Positions 10,187 through 21,500 of a stretch of 23,655 bases of DNA are shown one piece after another. This DNA comes from Corinectria fuckeliana (Eukaryota > Ascomycota > Sordariomycetes > Hypocreales > Nectriaceae). Position 1 is the stretch's first letter; each line of letters starts with the position of its first letter. The position numbers were made by a program, and so were the translations under genes. The stretch is from positions 1 to 23,655 of the forward strand of contig WPDH01000089.1 in NCBI GenBank assembly GCA_019137255.1, in the 5' to 3' direction. The notes beneath the pieces are model-generated. The model saw only the letters and a program-made list of their open reading frames with translations. It did not search any database and was not told where the DNA came from.

Positions 10187-10351
10187 CCCCTAAAGCCCGT
10201 CAAAAATAGCACTCCTAGTGGAGCCCAGTGGTCGCTGCCAGGGCAGCTCTACATATCCGGCCCAGCGCCGAGCCAGGGGTGCAGCTGCCAGGGGCCAATC
10301 ATCGGCGGCTGTGGCGAGTGTTCGGGCTTCACCCAGTGGAACCCGGCCCCT
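10187..10351. promoter_or_regulatory. Cluster of four STRE-like pentamers with a CCAAT box
   Basis: CCCCT at 10187-10191, AGGGG at 10275-10279 and 10290-10294, and CCCCT at 10347-10351 match the stress-response element read by Msn2/4-type zinc-finger factors. CCAAT at 10295-10299 abuts one of them. The cluster is 1.1-1.3 kb upstream of the channel gene ATG. Function is inferred from the motifs alone. Confidence 0.35.
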
Positions 10352-11187
10352 AATCTACACCCTTCTAGTTACCAACTGACTCCCGCTGAGAGGGCAAGCG
10401 TGTCATCGGACGCAGAGCCAGTGGTGGGCATGTGGACAGTGGAAATTCTGCACTGAGAGGTTCGGACTTATTATGAAGCACAGTGTGTACAGCAGCGAGC
10501 TTCGCTGATGGCGGCTTCGGCGCTCTCTGCGGATGACCGTCAGCGGCTGCGGCTAGCGGTTGAAGGCTTGTAAAGTTGAAGTTTTAGCACCTACTAATGG
10601 AATACAGAGGCAAGACCGGAGTTTCGGCACTGCAGTCTACAGTAATAGTACTAGTCGTATGGACGGCACGGGTAAGTACGTACCGCCTGCTCGGCGCCGT
10701 ACCGGAGTTTTGTGGGCGAATGCCGCCATCCTTCTGAATTCCGCACTGTCTTGACCAGTGCTTGTTGTCGCTGACATGTGTGTCTACACAGTGTCTACAG
10801 TGCCTACGCTATTCAGGTCCATTCTCCCCATGAATGGATCTCCCTTCACACCCCCAATCCCCATGATGATGGATGGATGGATCCGTCCCAACCCATCCCC
10901 ATCTCTATCTCCATCCCATGTCATGGCGCCCTGAATTCCCCAGCCCTACACCATCGAACCTGTTCTCTCGTTCTTTGCTCTCCGTTCTCCTTCCTCTCCT
11001 TCGTCCCCCGTCCCTCAAGCGTCTCCGCATCTCGCGATACCCTCTTCGCCCCTTTCGACGCATAGACCTCCCGCAGGTGACTAGGCCGATCTAGAACATC
11101 AACATCGTCCTTCGTTTTTCCCCCGACCTTTGTCTACATTTTTCCTCCCCAGGATCACCTGGCCGGCTGTGTGGCGTTCTCTTACTC

Positions 11188-11283
11188 ATGAGCTTGGCTC
11201 CTGGATCAGCGTCTCTCCCTCGTTTTAACGAATCTGTTGCTCGACGACACCTAATTCCCATCTTCACGAATCTCAGCGTCTGA
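11188..11283 (+). promoter_or_regulatory. Candidate upstream ORF in the CSC1 leader
   Basis: ATG at 11188 opens a 31-codon frame ending in TGA at 11281-11283, 195 bases before the main ATG at 11479. I see no other ATG between that stop and the main start. If transcription begins upstream of 11188, as the C/T-rich leader from about 10950 suggests, it would be translated first and could damp channel synthesis. The peptide resembles nothing I know. Confidence 0.4.
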
Positions 11284-11478
11284 ACCGAAGCCGTTCTCGT
11301 ACGACGCGACCGCCACCCTCAATCATTTTTCCGCTGTCGCGATCCGACCCGATCCGAGTCTAGAGTTTCTTTACGACGCCTGCCGGGCATTGTTACGCTC
11401 AATACGACCGATATCATCCCGACTTGCTTGTGCTGAGCCGAGACTACGCTCTTCGCCTTTGGCGGAGCAATCGCCGCC

Positions 11479-14400
11479 ATGTCTCTCAACACTCTGGCCG
11501 GTCTCTTGGTTAGCCGTGATAAGGAAAAGACGGATGCAGGCTCTAAGCTTCTAGACCTGCTGCAAAACCCATGGGATGGACAGGTATGCCGCCGCAGCCG
11601 TTGCGAACGAAGCGTCTCTTAAGCTCTGAAGGGGTCATTGGGACAATCGCTAACATGAACTGACATAGCTCTCAGCCGCCTCCATGTACTCTGCGCTGGG
11701 CATCTCCCTAGGCTTTACCGTCTTTACCGCCATCGTCTTCTCCCTTCTTCGACCCTACAATCAGGCCATCTACGCGCCCAAGCTAAAGCACGCTGACGAA
11801 AAACATGCTCCTCCTCCGCTGGGAAAGGCACCCTGGTCGTGGCTCACAACCGTCTGGTCAGCTAAGGAGGAGACGCTGATGCACTCGATCGGCATGGATG
11901 CTATCGTCTTCCTCCGTTTTATTCGAATGTGCCGCAACATGTTCCTGACTCTGTCCATCACTGGCATTGGAATCCTTCTCCCGATCCACATTTCCAGTTT
12001 CGCATACGGTTCCGATAATGAGGCCACCGTCAATTGGGTGACCAAGATCACGCCGCGAGATGTCAAGGAGGGGTCTATTTGGGCCCAGGTCATCATCGCC
12101 TGGGTGTTCAATATCATCATCTCCATTTATCTCTGGTGGAACTATAGGAAGATCCTCCAGCTACGTAGGAAGTATTTCGAGACCGAGGAATACCAGAGTA
12201 GTCTTCATTCCCGAACCCTCATGGTAAGCCAAGCTCCCACTGACCTCACGCCATGGCTTACTTCAACTCTTTCTAGTTGTTCGACATTCCAAAGAAGGGC
12301 CGCAGCGACGAAGGAATCGCAAGAATCATCGATGAGGTTGCCCCCAACGCTTCCTTTGCCCGAACTGCTGTTGCGCGCAACGTCAAGGACCTGCCACAAC
12401 TCATTGCGCAACACGACCACGCCGTACGCCAACTTGAGTCAGTCCTTGCCAAGTACCTCAAGAATCCGAACAACCTTCCTGTCGCCCGGCCCATGTGCAG
12501 ACCGTCCAAAAAGGACCGATCATATAGCACATACCCCAAGGGCCAGAAAGTTGATGCCATCGAGTACCACACCCAACGAATCCGCGACCTGGAAGTCGAG
12601 ATCAAGGAGGTCCGCTCTGGCGTGGACAAACGAGGCTCCATGCCCTATGGCTTCGCCAGTTACTCGGACATTGTTGAGACCCACAACATTGCCTATGCCT
12701 GCCGCAAGAAAAAGCCCGTTGGCACGACTATTTCTCTGGCCCCCCGGCCCAACGACATTATCTGGGACAACATGCCTCTCTCTAGTGCTACCCGGAGTCG
12801 CAAGCGATGGTTCAACAACTTGTGGATCACTATCCTGACTTTCCTCTGGGTTGCTCCCAATGCCATGATCGCCGTCTTCCTGGTCAATTTGTCCAACCTA
12901 GGATACGTGTGGCCGGCCTTCCAGAGTTCCCTCTCCGCTAATACCACCTTCTGGGGTGTCGTCCAGGGTATCCTCTCACCCGCTCTCATGTCCCTCGTTT
13001 ACCTGGTTCTCCCCATGATTTTCCGTCGCCTTTCGGCCAAGTCTGGCGACCAGACGAAGACGGGACGAGAGAGGCACGTCTTGGCTAAGCTGTATGCCTT
13101 CTTCGTTTTCAACAACTTGATTGTCTTTTCGATCTACAGTCCTCTCTGGAACTACATCGTCGGTGTCATTGGAAAGGTCAGCAACGGAGGAGACGCATGG
13201 TCGGCCGTGATCGACGAGAACTACGCCAGTTTGCTGTTAATCTCGCTTTGCAACAACAGCCCCTTTTGGGTGACGTATTTGCTACAGCGCCAGCTAGGTG
13301 CCGCCATCGATCTCGCTCAGTTGTGGCCCATGGTCCAGGCTTTCTTCCTCAAGAAATTCGCGAGCCCTACCCCCCGAGAGCTCATCGAACTGACGGCACC
13401 GCCCCCCTTCCAATACGCCGAGTACTACAACTACTTTCTATACTACGCTACTGTCACAATGTGCTTCGCGGGGATTCAGCCCCTTGTTCTCGTCGCAACG
13501 GCCCTGTATTTCACGATTGATTCTTACCTCAAGAAGTACTTGATATTGTACCGCTTTGTCACCAAGACCGAGTCCGGTGGCATGTTTTGGCGTGTCGTCT
13601 TCAACCGATTCATCTTTGGCACGATGCTCGCCAACCTCGTGATCTTGCTCACCTGCTGGGTCAAGGGGGATAACCAACATATGATGTTTTACTCCGTGGT
13701 ACCGCTGCCATTCCTCATGCTGGGATTCAAAATGTATTGCTCCAAGACTTTTGATGAAAAGATGCGGTATTACAGCTCTCGCGATGTCACCAGGAGCACC
13801 GAGAACGGCCCGCAGAAGGAGAGCCGTGTGCGAAGCGAGAGGTTGGCTAGTCGTTTTGGTCACCCGGCCCTGTACAAGCCCTTAATCACGCCCATGGTGC
13901 ATTCCAAGGCACAAAACCTTCTCCCCGCCATCTACAAGGGAAGGCTGACCGACGGCCGAGAAACCAACGCGGGCGATATGACGAGTGTCAGCGGTTACTC
14001 GGACATGTACGCACTCGACCCGATGCAGGGCGGACGACCCGGAAAGGCCGCCAATAGCAATATGCCTGGGTTCGAAATCGTCGCCGAGAACCAGATGGAC
14101 TTTGGATATTACAAAGACAGGGCGGAGTTCGGAGAGGATCACGGTGGAGGCGAGATCTACGGGCGACAGGGCGAGATGATGCGGCCGGACACTCCTGGAT
14201 CTCTTGGCGAGGGCAGTGACGTTGGGTCGAGACCGGGCACTCCTTCTGGCCGGGCGAGTCCTTTCGGAGCAGGCAACAAGCGGATGGTCTCCAACTCCAG
14301 CGACACGAGCTACCAGGCATTCCGAGCTCCAGCCCCTTACGGCGGGTTCGCCCAACAGGCGACCGTCGGTTCGGAGGCGCCCAGTCGGTCGCGCACCCCG

Positions 14401-14667
14401 ATGTACTCCCAAGATAACGGGAGCACTTCAGGTCTCGGACTCATCAACAACGCTGCGTCCGTCCCGATGAGCGCCCCTAGTTCAGGTCGCATGACGCCCA
14501 TCTCAAGAGTTCACACTAACAGCCCCGGACCGTCCATGGGTGCCTTGGGTGGCGGGCCACGAGGGTACAGCAACCTCAACCAGAACGAAGCCGACGGCGA
14601 CCCGGCGCAATACGACTACTTCCGCGGCGGCGCCAGGTCAAAGAGAAACCCCGGTGAGGGTTGGTGA
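11479..14667 (+). CDS. CSC1/OSCA/TMEM63-family calcium-permeable, stress-gated cation channel
   Basis: Exons 11479-11583, 11669-12223 and 12277-14667 (introns of 85 and 53 bp; GTATGC/TAG and GTAAGC/TAG) encode 1016 residues. The start lies in GCCGCCATG. The order matches fungal Csc1/Rsn1/Phm7 proteins: a first membrane helix (about 43-62), the conserved YAPKLKHADEKHAPPPL (about 69-86), two helices (about 125-143 and 173-191), a cytosolic loop (about 200-390) ending in PRPNDIIWDNM, and the RSN1-type channel core. Hydrophobic segments in the core fall near 402-422, 447-469, 492-520, 537-560, 605-635, 665-682 and 690-707. A tail of about 300 residues begins with the fungal-type HPALYKPLITPM block and becomes Gly/Ser/Pro-rich with SP/TP sites. 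Known of the family: cation channels opened by osmotic or mechanical stress in plasma or internal membranes. Which paralogue this is cannot be settled here. It is convergent with the acyltransferase gene. Confidence 0.94.
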
Positions 14668-15685
14668 CACCCTCGCCTGCAACAGCCAGGAGTGACGACT
14701 ATGAGAGGAGAAGGAACTTTTTGATTGCGTTAGATTTGCGCGGCGTTTGGATAGAATGGGCTTCAACAATTACGAGAGGTGGATGCATTGAACCGGCGCC
14801 CGAAAGCTGCGCGGTGGACGATACTGGAGACGAATGAGGATGACATTGTCAATACGAGGTTTTAATCCGTACGTTGGACCTTTCGTTTCTCGACTATGTA
14901 ACAGGACGCGTCCGACTCTCCTGGTGGGAAGGGCGCTTAGTCTTGGGCACGAAGATCGAGGCGAGCTCTGCACATGTATCATATATTTCATGGGAAGCTC
15001 CCGGTGAATGATGAGCCGTCATCTTTATCCTGATTTAGACGTCGCCACGAATTTGCTTAAGTGAACCCGTTTCTCGTACTTGGATGGTTTAGCAAGGACA
15101 AATATGCTGTCAGCTTCGCGATATTGCTAAACATTATTGTACTTCTTCTTTCTTGCAGCATACGACACACTCTTTTGGGCAATGCCAGCCTAGTGCCGAC
15201 AAGTTGATGTGAAGTGCGTGAACCTGGCCAAATTTTGCGGGAACAGCGGGAGATCGTCGTCTAGTGGGGACGCTGCTTGCTTGTATGCGTGGCTTCCAGC
15301 TTATGACCTATTTGAGGCGTCAAACCATGTGTGATTTGCGTCTTGCACGGGATTTTGGTGTTGATATAAATAGTAAGGCTTCGTCCTCGGCCCGGCGCAT
15401 GGCTGCCGATTTCCGGAATGCTTGTATTGATGGTGTTCGATCTAGCATTACTGGATTTAGAGCTACACTTTTGTTTCTTTTTTTTTCCCTTGAATTACCA
15501 AACGAATTACTCGGTGATCTAGTGCGGTCGTGGTGGTGTTAGGTGGTCTAACTCTATGGCCTTCGGTATAAACCATCCTGTATATTATAAAACTTACTTC
15601 TCGTTAGATCCACGTCAGTTCATCCCAGCAAATCCCTTCCACATATCCGCGCACTATCAAAATCTATAGCAAGCTAAGTACACTT
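14668..15685. other. Convergent intergenic region
   Basis: 1.0 kb between the stops of the channel and acyltransferase genes, expected to hold both 3' UTRs. Apart from a T-rich run near 15470-15490 I see no repeat, RNA gene or recognisable protein. A 92-codon frame at 15264-15542 opens with GTG and has no domain. Confidence 0.6.
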
Positions 15686-17205
15686 TTAGGCCGTAAACTT
15701 GCCAGTCTCATGCAGTCGCGTCGTGTAAGCAAGGAGGTCCTCCGCCAGCCCTTCAATCACCTCATCCGCCACCACGTCCGCGTTCCACGAGATACCCGCA
15801 GTCAACACTCCGCCCGGTGCGCTCGCTACACTTACACTCAGCGGCTGGCCTGCGACCATGATTCCGTTAGTGAAGAGAACCCTCGAGATGCGGCGCTGGC
15901 TCGGGCCGGCGTTGGTGGTATCGGCGCGCAGGGTCCCGAGGCTGCTGATTTCCCACGACCCGTCCCGTGACTGGCCGTTCTTCTTGCTCCAGAACAACGA
16001 CCAGTCCGAGATGTACTTCAGCAGGCTGATGGAGTCGTCGGCGGGGAGCGTTGCGGCGCGCGTGCGGATGTCGTCCTTGACAATCTTCGCGTGGTGCCAG
16101 ATGAGGTCGTCCAGGTCGGCATCCGGCCTCCGCAGGGCATCCACCGCAGCCGCCGGGTACTCGTGCGTCATGGCTGAGATGAGCACACGGAAGGAGTCCT
16201 TGACCGCTGGGTTTGCAGTCGCCGACATGTACGGCCGCGCGTTGATGGGCGTGCTGGCAGTGAAAGCCGGGGCGTCTGCGGCGGGGATGCGGCGGGCCAG
16301 GGAGGCGAGGCACAGCGCGTGTATGAGCGAAGTGATGGATGAGGAGTGGCTGCGGGACGCGGAGACCATGCTGGCAACGGCGGCGGCGGAGATGTCGACG
16401 GGGCGCACGCGGGCTTGGTGCGGCCGGGCGAAATCGACGGGCTCGCCGCTCCAGATAGGCGGCTTGGCGGGCTTGAGGAAGGCCGGGGCGAACTCGTTCC
16501 AGATGGCTCGGCCCATGAAGAGCTTCCCGTTGGTATAAGTGATGACGTCTTCTTGCGCCTCGGGGAGGACGGGCAGGTCGGGGAACTTGAGAATGTAGCT
16601 AGGTTCCGAGCCGCTGGAGGTTTCGTTGAGAGCTGTGACGAGTTGCTCGTGGAAGTTCTTGGCGCTGGTGCCATCCATGAGGGAGTGATGGAACGCAAAG
16701 ACGACATCTTCAAAGTCGTCTTCGCCAGGGATGCTCGTCTCCGGCCTCACGACGACGACCCTCCACGGTGGCCGGGTCTCGATCTCGGCCCACAGCTGAT
16801 CATGGCACCAAGCATGGACAGCGGCCAGCGCGGCCTCGTACTCCTCCCTGCTACCGGGAAGGGTGCGAGTCTCGACGTGCTCCCGCAGATCGACCTGCAG
16901 GATGTGCGAGAAGTGCGCCGCGTCCGTTTGCTCGCCGAGGATGCCGACCCGGAGCATCGGGTGCGCCGCAACCAGACGGCCCAGCGCGGCGAAGATGGCG
17001 GCGTCTGGGTTGGAGGCGGGCGGGTTGAGGTAGCGTGCTGAGAGGGCGACGCAGCGGTACAGGCCTAGCGGGTGACGGGTGGAGGAGTAGAGCTCTCTGG
17101 GAGGGAGGATTGTGTTGGTGATGTTCGGAGGGGGGAGACGGAGGGGGGTATAGCTTACATGGGGCCTAGGGGCCGGATGGCCTTGGGAGAAGAGGGTTCT
17201 GCCAT
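15686..17205 (-). CDS. AATase-type O-acyltransferase (alcohol acetyltransferase family)
   Basis: Exon 1 is 17205-17159 and exon 2 is 17096-15686; the 62-bp intron (GTAAGC…CCAG) rejoins the frame. The result is 485 residues, within the usual 450-530 for the family. The N-terminus IRPLGPIELYSSTRHPLG (about 10-27), which spans the junction, is the typical opening of alcohol acetyltransferase-like proteins (PF07247). The catalytic HHSLMDG (152-158) is the HHxxxDG motif shared by BAHD, AATase and condensation enzymes; His153 should be the general base. Family role: moving an acyl group from acyl-CoA to an alcohol, forming esters, sometimes in detoxification or secondary metabolism. No polyketide, peptide or terpene synthase gene accompanies it, so the substrate is open. 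There is no signal peptide or membrane segment, so it is probably cytosolic. Confidence 0.88.
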
Positions 17206-18572
17206 GTTCGAAGGGGATGAAGAGAGAATAGAAGGATGTGAGTTGATAGGGGTTGTGAAAGGCTTCGATACCAGCGTTTTATCTCGTCTTCTGATAGCTG
17301 CTTTCGGGGGTTTCGAAAAATGATGTATTTCTTTGCTGACTCTAACAAACAGGAAGTCCAAGACCAATCAATGGCTTCGCAAACAGCTTATTGAATCCGT
17401 CAATTTATTGTAGATGGCCCAATTGAACAGAAAACTAGAGCTATCGTTACCTGCGTTCTTGGGTTGAAGTCTTCAACTGAGTCATAATTGGTCGTTGGTC
17501 TAATAAGGCGCGCCGTTGACGATTTGTGGGGAACGGAATGAGGCCGTCGGTCTAGGGTAAGTTCGCGCTTATTCAGCAGCGGCTAGAAACATGTCTTACA
17601 TACCAAGACGGACTCTTCTTCGGGGTGTGTGTATGTATCTATGTAAAGATTCCGAGGTTTGGGAATGTTTACTAAATTCGATATTGGCGGGGTGAGTCTT
17701 GAGTAGTTTTGCGAACTAACCGTTGTGGTTAGGGAGGTGACCTGTCATCTGTTAGTACATACCAAGCATAATCCAACCGGGCCTCTGTCACCGATAAGTC
17801 ACTGTTTCGTCTCTGAATGAGATCTAATAGTTTGGCTTGCTGTCTAGAGGGAGGCCGAACAGACATATGATTGAAGAGACACTAGTTCTTTTTCGCAGCA
17901 CAGATCATTTGTTTGGCAAAATGTTCGTCCGCTTGGAGCCTCAACTACTCGCACCCGAAAGCCAAAGCAAGTAGTGCTGGGTTATGCGAAGGTCAACAGA
18001 GGGGAGCATGCCACGGCGGCTTGTTCCGGCTTTATTTTCAGTCCAAGACCGGATGTGAATTTCAACAGATTGGTAGAATAACGTCTTCATACAATTTTTT
18101 GGCAAGGTGTCCCAGCTTGTTCATCATTCCGCCCGTGAAAGAGGTTTGTTGACTTTAAGCCGCTCGCGCATGGCTTGGTAGCTTAGGTCCGGATAAATAA
18201 ATTCTGCCGGTTCCGACTTGGGTAGGAACGACGAACGGGAGGAGTGGGGAGGACAACAAATGAAGGCACGGGCGGACGCTAAAACGGCCCCGTTACGGCC
18301 GTCTTCAACTCCAACGCGCCTGAATTCGAATCCTTTGTCCACCTCGCGACGCTCTGTTTTTGCTGTATTTTCCAAAGCTTGAAGCTGCATCACACTCTGT
18401 ATTCTTCCATTAAGTGCCAATAACCGAAAGTACCGTCCGTGTTGTCGCGCAATTCCTGCTCGCTATGCTATAAACACGCCTCTCGATTCGAGCTTGAACT
18501 TGACCACAACAATGCATCTACCCAGCTTTTGACTCACCGTCACCGCCTCGAATATTGTCGCGAACCTCGGCG
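17206..18572. other. Divergent intergenic region
   Basis: 1.37 kb between the acyltransferase and the large repeat-protein gene. Two CCAAT motifs lie near the acyltransferase side (17364-17368 on +; 17487-17491 as ATTGG). The right 150 bp should be the leader of the gene at 18573. Short ORFs (for example 17913-18152 and 18124-18420 minus) have no recognisable features. An EcoRI-like GAATTCGAATCC near 18323 recalls a tRNA B box, but no tRNA folds around it. Confidence 0.55.
17364..17370 (+). promoter_or_regulatory. CCAAT box upstream of the acyltransferase gene
   Basis: CCAATCA matches the HAP/CBC complex consensus, 159 bp upstream of the minus-strand ATG at 17205, a typical promoter distance. 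CCAAT boxes act in either orientation. A second one, ATTGG at 17487-17491, lies about 120 bp farther upstream. Confidence 0.4.
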
Positions 18573-21500
18573 ATGGATCGCGACAAAGAACCTCTCGCCA
18601 CACGGGCAAATGGGAGGCCCACGAGTATGCTCGTCGTCAAGGAGCAAGGGAGGAAGCCGTTGTTCTCTAGCACTAGCTCTCAAGGAGAAGACAGCAACAT
18701 CAATAAACCGAAGGATAAGGAGAACGATCGCGCGCAACTCAACACGAGCAGGTATCGGACGAGCGCATATAGCGATGGGTTGCTGCGGCGGACGAGCTCT
18801 GAGCCACACACGACTGCGCCGGAGAGGAGAGGAAGCTCCAGCAGCCAGGCGTCCCCTGGAGGCACGCGCATACCGAAACCCGCAGGCGTTACCTTTTCGA
18901 ACCGAAAACAGCTGTCTCTCAGCGAGGCGTTTAGTCGGGCCGCGCTGGAATCCGAGGACGAGAGCGACCAGAGCCACGTCATGGATGCCTCGCCCAGCCC
19001 GGCACCGCGAGTCGCCCGCGCGCGGCGTGAAGAAGAGGATCGGCGGATGAGGAAGATACTGGGACAGGATCATCTCGACAGCAAGGCGCCGAACCGGCCC
19101 TTTTCGCGCGACTCGATAGCGACTTCGTCGCTGGGAGAGACGAGACCGTCGCCAGAGAAGCACGAATCCCCACGACGGAGGACTCTATACGGAAAATCGA
19201 GAATAGGGCTTGGGCCGAAGGAACCTGCTCATGATCCAGCCGATAGGGCCAAGCCTGATGACCGAGCAGAAAACCATACTGTGGATCCGAGCAGTAGGCT
19301 CCGACCTGGGTCCGCATTGCTGAAGCATATGCCTTCGAAGGATGACCTCACGAACCAAGGACGCATTCCGGCACTGGTCCCAGGGATAGAAGATCTGCCG
19401 TGGCCGTCGATTGAGAGTGGTGGGCACCAACAAGATGCAGCACCACCGACGCCTGCGGACACCAAGAATGCGTCACCGGAAAAGAGCTTCGCGTGGCAAA
19501 TTGACGAGGACTTTACTGCTGGGGACTTGCAGGTTTCGGATAGCCCTAGGATTACAATGGGAACTCGGCCATTTGCGAACCGAATCAAGTTTGACGACGG
19601 TAGCGAGGTGGACATACACTCGCGGACTAGAGTAGCCAATCCGGGCTCACGCAACACCAAGCTGGACGAGATCCATTCAAGAGAGGTCAAGGCTGGAAAC
19701 AACATTCCCCTCAAGTCTCCTCAACAACGGCAGCGCAATACGAAACTAGAGGAAATTCAGCAGCTCGAGACCCAGGCCGAACATGAGATACCTATCCCGG
19801 ACCGACGCTTACCGAAGCCGACAAATACCAAGCTGGATGAGATACGGCAGCGTGAAAAAAACGGTATTCCGAGCCGAGCACTGGCTAAGATGAGGTTGGA
19901 GGAGATTCGAGAGCTAAACTCAAACTCAAACTCCCGCTCACTGTCTCCAGAAGAATCCCGACCATTATCGGCCCGGACGACGCGGGAGCCGGATCCTGCC
20001 ACGGAACTGGAGACGAAGGAGCCGGTACGACCAAAGTCTGCTTTTGAGATTGGGGGACAACGAATCCCCGACACGCCCGTTACCATCTTCAAGGCGCGAG
20101 AGGCTAAGTACCATGCGCCCGCGGAGGAACGAGGTGAATCGAGTAAAGACGGGGGGACGGATCTTGCGCGACCGGGGCTGTCGCACGAACGCGGTGACTC
20201 AAGAGAGTTGCTACGACGGCTGGCAAGGGCTGCGAGCTCCAGTCCTGCGCCAGAGACGGAGAGTCGTCGACCGGCAAGCCCCTCGCAAGCTGAGAAGCCT
20301 GTCACCCAAGACTCAGATTTCAAGTCTGGCATCCCACGACGCACTACCGAAAACGGAGCGAGACACGCACAGCCCCAGAGGAAAGACGGCGAGACGTCAA
20401 AACCCACGGTGGGATTCGTTGGCCTCCCACGTACGCGTTCCACGGACTCTGTTAAGAGTAAGAGATCCAGCATGCAGTCCGAAGTGGACCCCACGGACAG
20501 GATAGAGGCGGAGATGAAGCTGTTCGACCCGGGCGACAACTACTCGGAGAAGGGCTCGGTTCGAGCCCCCTCGCCGGTGTCAGAATCGGGGGACGAGAAG
20601 GAAGATGCCGAGGCAACGCCGCGAGCTCCGAGGCTAGATCCGCTGACGATGCCGACGCCGAAGGTTTCGGGCGCATACGTCGATACGCCGGCGACAGTGA
20701 AGGTGGAGAAGATCGAGGTGAATGATAAGAAGCCGCGTAGGGAGGCAAGGCTGGCGCGACCAATATCCTCGGCATTGGCGCGGGATGAGAAGACGCTTGA
20801 CGATGCGCCACTCCCGAAATCATCAGTATCGACAGAGGATGAGAAGGAACCGCCACTGAAGTCCTCATCATCGACGCGGGACGCGAAAACGCTCGATCGA
20901 CTTCAAGCAAGGCCCTCTGCATCGATTCGGGATGAGAAGGCGCCTGAGAAAGCGGCCGAGGCGGCCAAGTTGCTGCGGCCGCGGTCGGCATCGATCCGGG
21001 ATAAGAAGACGGATTTTGCGAGGCATAGTGGTGATCAAGACACAGCGTCGGACCCCGGAACGGACGAGAAACCGGCGCCCACGGCGACGTCGTCGGGGGT
21101 GAGAAGGCGGCGTGCACATTCACTGCCGCGGCGCCGGGGCCCGCTTAGAAACTCGGCCAGGCCGCCAACCGTCAAAGACGACCTTTTGCAACTTCAACGC
21201 ACACATCAAATCGAAGACTCAACCCTCGACGATTTGGAAGAAGTAATACTAGGCCGCAGAGCCCCGACACCGAAAATGAAGGCGCTTCTTAACAACCTGC
21301 CCGATCACGCGTCGGATGACGACAGCTTCGACTTTGACTTGGGTGTCGATACCAAGCTCAACACTATGAAAAACGAGGTCAACCCACAAGACCCGAACCA
21401 CTCGGATGGGGACCTAGCGACCATTTCACGAATGAGCAAGTCTCTACAGTCGGGACTCATGGGTATTCACAGTGCTAAGAGGGGCATCGAGCGCCTCGAA

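Larger units (their letters stand above)
7487..11478. other. 4-kb region without a supportable gene; right part is CSC1 promoter and leader
   Basis: 7487 to about 7900 is the 3' flank of the NLS-protein gene. About 7920-8710 has mid-G+C DNA with overlapping short ORFs and no domain. 8940-9000 is a TAC/GTA-rich low-complexity patch. About 9600-10010 holds a 121-codon frame (9623-9988) lacking an initial ATG. 10130-10450 has stress-element-like sites. About 10950-11478 is a C/T-rich leader leading to the channel gene. I found no tRNA, rRNA or convincing small structured RNA. A long non-coding transcript or a poorly conserved small gene cannot be excluded. Confidence 0.6.

Noticed and set aside
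10660..10754. Small ATG frame starting MDGTGKYVPPARRR, reminiscent of the GKYVPP motif near the N-terminus of Ded1/DDX3-like and other RNA-binding proteins, with a GTAAGT inside it
   Set aside because: No further exon can be found before the channel gene at 11479, so it is more likely chance or at most a relic.
15686..17205. Non-ribosomal peptide synthetase condensation domain, because of HHxxxDG
   Set aside because: The protein is a free-standing 485-residue enzyme with the IRPLGP…YSSTRH N-terminus typical of AATases, and no adenylation or carrier domain is nearby.
18315..18335. B-box-like GAATTCGAATCC suggesting a tRNA
   Set aside because: No matching A box, acceptor stem or anticodon arm can be folded around it.
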